From Hyphomicrobiales bacterium (GTDB taxonomy: Bacteria > Pseudomonadota > Alphaproteobacteria > Rhizobiales > Xanthobacteraceae), in contig PLTE01000313.1 in the NCBI GenBank assembly GCA_003164375.1, positions 3,638-22,529 of the forward strand: a stretch of 18,892 nt of DNA, read 5' to 3'. Positions 15,307 to 18,892 of the stretch are shown in pieces; position 1 is the stretch's first letter; the number at the start of each line of letters is the position of its first letter. A program made the translations under genes and the position numbers. Under the pieces are notes generated by a model that was not told the origin of the DNA, ran no database searches, and saw nothing but the letters and a program-made list of their open reading frames with translations.

Positions 15307-15327
15307 GTCATTCTCCGGTTGATCCGC

Positions 15328-15388
15328 CGCGGACCGAGAGCCCAGCCTTATGGCCGGACACCGGACGGCTCGTGAGCCATGGTCCGCG
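15328..15388 (-). promoter_or_regulatory. Structured 5' leader of rpsB, possible autoregulatory site
   Basis: An 8-bp stem can form between 15328-15335 (CGCGGACC) and 15381-15388 (GGTCCGCG). It encloses a smaller hairpin at 15367-15378 (GGCTC-GT-GAGCC) and a CCGGACACCGG stretch. It would lie in the mRNA between the predicted transcript start and the rpsB ribosome site. S2 is known to repress its own operon through the leader in E. coli; that this leader does the same is inference. Confidence 0.4.
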
Positions 15389-15405
15389 TGTGAGATTGGC
15401 CGCCT

Positions 15406-15433
15406 TATATAGGGAAAAGCCTAGGTAACGCAA
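15406..15433 (-). promoter_or_regulatory. Candidate promoter for rpsB-tsf
   Basis: On the coding strand TTGCGT (15428-15433) and TATATA (15406-15411) are separated by 16 bp, a reasonable housekeeping sigma pattern. TATATA stands out in otherwise GC-rich DNA. Transcription would begin near 15399, giving a leader of roughly 90 nt before the rpsB ATG. This is the best promoter candidate I found in the 180-bp gap between the ABC-F gene and rpsB. Confidence 0.45.
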
Positions 15434-15486
15434 CCGGGAACCTTGCAGCCTCACGGCCGGCGCCTGGGACCCGACGAACAGCGGGT

Positions 15487-17247
15487 TCAGTAGCCGCGGC
15501 GGCGTTTCTTCTTCGCAGCTTTGCGGGCGGCATAACGGGCGTCCGCGGCGGCCTGCTGCTCCGCCGTCAGGAAGTCTTTGGCGTCAACCACGTCGGCGCT
15601 GGCTTTGCCGGCATTTTTACCGGTGTGGGGCGGGCGGCCGTGAGCAGCTGGATCGATGGTCTGCGAAGGCGCCTTCGCTCCCGCCCGCGCCCGGTCGAGA
15701 ACGAATCGCGCGTAATCGTCCATATCCCCGGCGAACGGCCTGATATGGCCGTCGGCGGTCAGCCACAGTCGGTCGGCCACGAGCTCGATGAGCGACCGAT
15801 CGTGGGTGATGAGAATGACCGCCCCCTCGTAGTCGTTGAGCGCATCGAGCAGCGCGCGGCGGCTGTCGATGTCGAGGTGATTGGTCGGCTCGTCGAGAAT
15901 GAGAAGATGCGGTCCCGGCATCGCGACGAGGTTGAGCAATAGCCGCGCCCGCTCGCCGCCGGACAGATTGGCGACGGTGGTTTCCTGCTTGTCGAACGAC
16001 AGTCCGAATTGGGCGAGCCGCGAGCGCCGCGACGACTCACTGTCGTCCGGCCGTTCGCGCCGCATGATTTCCAATGGCGTATCGGTCGCGTCGAGCGCTT
16101 CGATCTGATGCTGATGAAACCAGCCGACGCGGATGCGACCTTCCCGCTTCATCTCCCCGGATTGCAGCGGCAGCGCGCCGGCGACCATTTTGGCGAACGT
16201 CGATTTGCCTGCGCCATTGACGCCCAGGAGCCCGATCCGATCGTCGACATCCAAACGCAGATTGAGTTGTCGCAGCACCGGCGCGCCGTTGTAGCCGACG
16301 GCCGCGTTTTCGAGCTGGAGTAGCGGCGGCGCCAGCGGACGGGCCGGCGACGGGATGGTGAACGGCGCGACGCGCTCCTCGACCACTTCGGCGATCGGTT
16401 CAAGCTTCGCCAGTCGTTTGATGCGCGACTGCGCTTGCGTGGCCTTGCTGGCCTTCGCGCGAAAGCGATCGATAAATTTTTGCAGGTGGGCGCGCTCGGC
16501 GTCCTGCTTGGCCTTGGTAGCCGCCTGCAGCCGACTCTTCTCGGCCCGGCGCGTCTCGAAGTCGTTATAGCCGCCGGTATAAAGTTCTAGCTTGCCTTCG
16601 CTCAGATGCAGAATGGCATCGACTGAGTTGTTCAATAGTTCGCGGTCGTGGCTGACGATCACGGCGGTATTCGGATATTTCTTCAACCGCGCTTCGAGCC
16701 ATAGCGCGCCTTCGAGATCGAGATAATTGGTCGGCTCGTCGAGCAGCAAGAGGTCGGGCTCGGCGAACAAAGCCGCCGCGAGCGCCACCCGCATGCGCCA
16801 GCCGCCTGAGAATTCCGCCATCGGGCGATTAAGATCGTCATTGGAGAAACCCAGTCCAGAGAGAATCTCCGCGGCGCGGGCGGGCGCGCGATCGGCATCG
16901 ATTGCGTTGAGACGCTGATAGATTTCGGCGAGATCCTCTGGTTCCGCGGTCTCCAATTGGGCATTGAGTGCGTCGCGCTGCACGTCGGCCGCCAAAATCG
17001 TATCCAACAGCGTATCGGGTGTCGCCGGATGCTCCTGATCCACCGAGCCGATCCGGGCGGCTTTGGGCAGGAGAATTTCACCGCCTTGCGGCGCCAGCTC
17101 GCCGACAATGAGCTTGAACAGCGTGGATTTTCCAATGCCGTTGCGGCCCACCAAGCCTACTTTAGCGCCGCTCGGGATCGTTACGCTCGCCGAATCGAAA
17201 AAGCGGCGACCCCACGCATCGAAAACGAGATTTTCAATCCGAAGCAT
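15487..17247 (-). CDS. ABC-F family ATPase, YheS-type
   Basis: ABC-F proteins are soluble twin-ATPase factors without membrane domains that act at the ribosomal E site. The 586-residue product has a first Walker A (GRNGIGKST, 34-42), signature FSGGWRMR (146-153) and Walker B LLLLDEPTNYLDLE. The interdomain linker follows: HLQKFIDRFRAKASKATQAQ and SRIKRLAKLEPI, about 254-285. The second Walker A (GVNGAGKST, 342-350), signature LSGGERARL and LLILDEPTNHLD complete the pair. The linker and the FSGGWRMR context are closest, from memory, to E. coli YheS. Residues 530-586 form an Ala/Lys-rich tail ending in KKKRRRGY, which could bind rRNA. Both catalytic Glu residues are present. ATG 17247 is the first good start. 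Its position just upstream of rpsB fits a translation role, but its substrate state is unknown. Confidence 0.93.
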   Translation of the reverse strand: MLRIENLVFDAWGRRFFDSASVTIPSGAKVGLVGRNGIGKSTLFKLIVGELAPQGGEILLPKAARIGSVDQEHPATPDTLLDTILAADVQRDALNAQLETAEPEDLAEIYQRLNAIDADRAPARAAEILSGLGFSNDDLNRPMAEFSGGWRMRVALAAALFAEPDLLLLDEPTNYLDLEGALWLEARLKKYPNTAVIVSHDRELLNNSVDAILHLSEGKLELYTGGYNDFETRRAEKSRLQAATKAKQDAERAHLQKFIDRFRAKASKATQAQSRIKRLAKLEPIAEVVEERVAPFTIPSPARPLAPPLLQLENAAVGYNGAPVLRQLNLRLDVDDRIGLLGVNGAGKSTFAKMVAGALPLQSGEMKREGRIRVGWFHQHQIEALDATDTPLEIMRRERPDDSESSRRSRLAQFGLSFDKQETTVANLSGGERARLLLNLVAMPGPHLLILDEPTNHLDIDSRRALLDALNDYEGAVILITHDRSLIELVADRLWLTADGHIRPFAGDMDDYARFVLDRARAGAKAPSQTIDPAAHGRPPHTGKNAGKASADVVDAKDFLTAEQQAAADARYAARKAAKKKRRRGY

Positions 17248-17370
17248 ATCGGGTTCCGCGAACGCTTATGCGTGGTTGGGAGATGACGCGGCCGTTCTTT
17301 ATCGCGCGGCACGCTCGATGGCGAGAGGGGATGTAAGCGCGAGACTCGCGAAGCGAAAGGCCTGCGCCGC

Positions 17371-18892
17371 CTAAAGCGCCTCCACCGAGACGACGCCGGC
17401 GACCGCCTTGATGGCGCCCGCGATCTGCGGCGAGACCTTGAACCGGCCCGGTAGCTTGACTTCGACCTCGCTGCCGTTTTGCAGCATCAGCACCATGGAG
17501 ACTTCGCCTTCGCCGCCTTCCGCACCATTGCGCGCGCCGTTTTGCATCGGTTCGAGCCGGCGCGCCACCCCCGCGATCGGCACTTCGTCGCGCAGGAAGA
17601 CGCGCAAGCCCCGCTGCATCCGCGCCGCGGCCTCGTCGAGCGGCTCGACCGATTGGATGCGCGCGCGCACCTCGTCGGCCTGAACCTCGGCGGTGAGAAA
17701 CAACAGCACCGCCGTGCCAGGCTCCAACAGATCGCGATATTGCGCCAACCCCTCGGCGAACAGCACCGCCTCGTAATGCCCGCTCGGGTCGGATAGGCCG
17801 ATGATGCCCATTTTGCTGCCGTTCTTGGTGCGGCGCTCGGTGCGCGCGATCACGGTTCCGGCCACGCGGCCGGCGCCGGCGCCGCTTTTGACCGCGCGCG
17901 CAAATTCGGCCCAGGACTGCACCCGCAGCCGCTTGAGCGCCGCGGCATAGTCGTCGAGCGGATGACCGGAGAGGAAAAAGCCGACCGCCTCGTATTCGCG
18001 CTGCAGCCGCTCGGCCGGCAGCCACGGTTCGAGCGCGGGCACGAGGATCGGCGCCGGCGACGCCGCACCGGAGAACAGCTCCGACTGGCCGCGCACGGCA
18101 TCGTCCTGGGTGCGCAACGCTGTGGCGAGCAATGCATCAGTGGCAGCATAGGCGCCGGCCCGGTTCGGCTCGATGATATCGAACGCGCCAGCAGCAGCTA
18201 AGCTTTCCAGTACCCGCTTGTTAACGGCGCGCGGATTGATGCGGCGGCCGAAATCGGCGAGGTCGGCGAACGGCCGTTCGCCGCGCGCCGTGATGAGAGT
18301 GTCGACCGCCTGGCGGCCGACGCCGCGCAGCGCGGCCAGCGCATAATAAATCGTGTTGGCTTCGACATCGAATTCGACACCCGAACGATTGATCGAGGGC
18401 GGCTCGACTTTGATGCCGAGCCGCTCGGCCTCGGCGCGGAATTCGGCAAGCTTGTCGGTATTGCCCATATCGAGCGTCATCGACGCCGCCAGAAACTCGA
18501 CCGGGTAATTGGCCTTCATATAGGCCGTCTGATAGGTAAGCAGCGCATACGGCGCCGAATGCGATTTGTTGAAGCCGTATTCGGCAAACTTGGCGCAGGT
18601 GTCGAAGATCGCCTCGGCATCCGCACGCCCGATACCGCGCTCGACGGCGCCGGAGATGAAGATGTCGCGTTGCGACGCCATCTCCTTGCGGTCTTTCTTG
18701 CCCATGGCGCGGCGCAGGATGTCGGCTTGGCCGAGCGTGTACCCGGCGAGATCGCGCGCGATCTGTTGCACCTGCTCCTGATAGGTGATGATGCCGTAAG
18801 TCGGCGCCAGTATAGGCTGCAGCTTCGGATGCAGATATTCGATCTGTTCTTGCCCCGCCTTGCGCGAGCAATAGGTCGGAATGTTCGCCATC
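17371..18892 (-). CDS. dnaE: DNA polymerase III subunit alpha, C-terminal part, cut by window edge
   Basis: DnaE is the replicative polymerase of the Pol III core. About 507 codons of its C-terminal part are here; the catalytic palm lies beyond the window. Visible in order are PTYGIITYQEQVQQIARDLA and LRRAMGKKDRKEM (fingers), then FAEYGFNKSHSAPYALLTYQ and YPVEFLAASMT. A helix-hairpin-helix follows (YALAALRGVGRQAVDTLI, about 182-200 of this part), then LFSGAASP and GFFLSGHPLDDY. The OB fold comes next (GRVAGTVIARTERRTKNGSK and the following GIIGLSDPSG), and a C-terminal domain closes the protein. The ATG at 18891 is an internal Met, not the start. It ends in TAG at 17371, 123 bp before the ABC-F gene. 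The set of domains fits the main replicative DnaE1 rather than the error-prone DnaE2, but the clamp-binding motif was not pinned down. Confidence 0.96.
   Translation of the reverse strand, partial: MANIPTYCSRKAGQEQIEYLHPKLQPILAPTYGIITYQEQVQQIARDLAGYTLGQADILRRAMGKKDRKEMASQRDIFISGAVERGIGRADAEAIFDTCAKFAEYGFNKSHSAPYALLTYQTAYMKANYPVEFLAASMTLDMGNTDKLAEFRAEAERLGIKVEPPSINRSGVEFDVEANTIYYALAALRGVGRQAVDTLITARGERPFADLADFGRRINPRAVNKRVLESLAAAGAFDIIEPNRAGAYAATDALLATALRTQDDAVRGQSELFSGAASPAPILVPALEPWLPAERLQREYEAVGFFLSGHPLDDYAAALKRLRVQSWAEFARAVKSGAGAGRVAGTVIARTERRTKNGSKMGIIGLSDPSGHYEAVLFAEGLAQYRDLLEPGTAVLLFLTAEVQADEVRARIQSVEPLDEAAARMQRGLRVFLRDEVPIAGVARRLEPMQNGARNGAEGGEGEVSMVLMLQNGSEVEVKLPGRFKVSPQIAGAIKAVAGVVSVEAL

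Noticed and set aside
17338..17350. CGCGAG-A-CTCGCG palindrome after dnaE as a terminator
   Set aside because: No T-run follows it on the coding strand and the loop is a single base, so intrinsic termination is not supported.

Overview
The window is an 18.9-kb piece of a GC-rich alphaproteobacterial chromosome. Every gene I can support lies on the minus strand, so transcription runs from high to low coordinates. The gene order matches the conserved translation and envelope cluster of alphaproteobacteria. Ribosomal protein S2 carries a C-terminal helix-hairpin-helix extension of about 80 residues, which I associate with Bradyrhizobium-, Xanthobacter- and Methylobacterium-like Hyphomicrobiales. 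LpxI is present rather than LpxH. I cannot name a genus from this sequence alone.

Layout in transcription order: the C-terminal half of dnaE (18892-17371, cut by the window edge); a YheS-type ABC-F ATPase (17247-15487); a promoter and structured leader, then rpsB and tsf (15306-13219); pyrH (13101-12388); frr (12318-11755); uppS, cdsA and dxr, closely packed (11758-8849); rseP (8801-7650); bamA (7486-4943); the lipid A block lpxD-fabZ-lpxA-lpxI-lpxB (4908-460); and the first 111 codons of a FabH-type ketoacyl-ACP synthase III (335-1, cut by the window edge). No gap between genes exceeds about 180 bp.

The genes link translation (S2, EF-Ts, RRF, ABC-F) with cell-envelope building. PyrH supplies UDP. 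Dxr and UppS make the undecaprenyl carrier. CdsA makes CDP-diacylglycerol. RseP is a site-2 protease. BamA inserts outer-membrane proteins. LpxD, LpxA, LpxI and LpxB with FabZ make the lipid A disaccharide and its acyl precursors. Overlaps of 4 bp at uppS/frr, cdsA/uppS, fabZ/lpxD and lpxB/lpxI, and a 0-nt junction at lpxA/fabZ, point to translational coupling.

The unusual feature is the rpsB-tsf junction. A 139-bp palindromic repeat (14166-14304) sits exactly at the 3' end of rpsB. It has no stop codon in the rpsB frame. Its length, 3 x 46 + 1, moves the old rpsB TAA out of frame and puts rpsB in frame with tsf. The result is one uninterrupted 695-codon S2::EF-Ts reading frame, with the tsf ATG and its Shine-Dalgarno still present inside it. 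Removing the element in silico restores ...GCT ATG GAA TAA as a normal rpsB end. A second oddity is a triple 16-nt repeat that fills the lpxA-lpxI gap; each copy opens a 7-codon mini-ORF.
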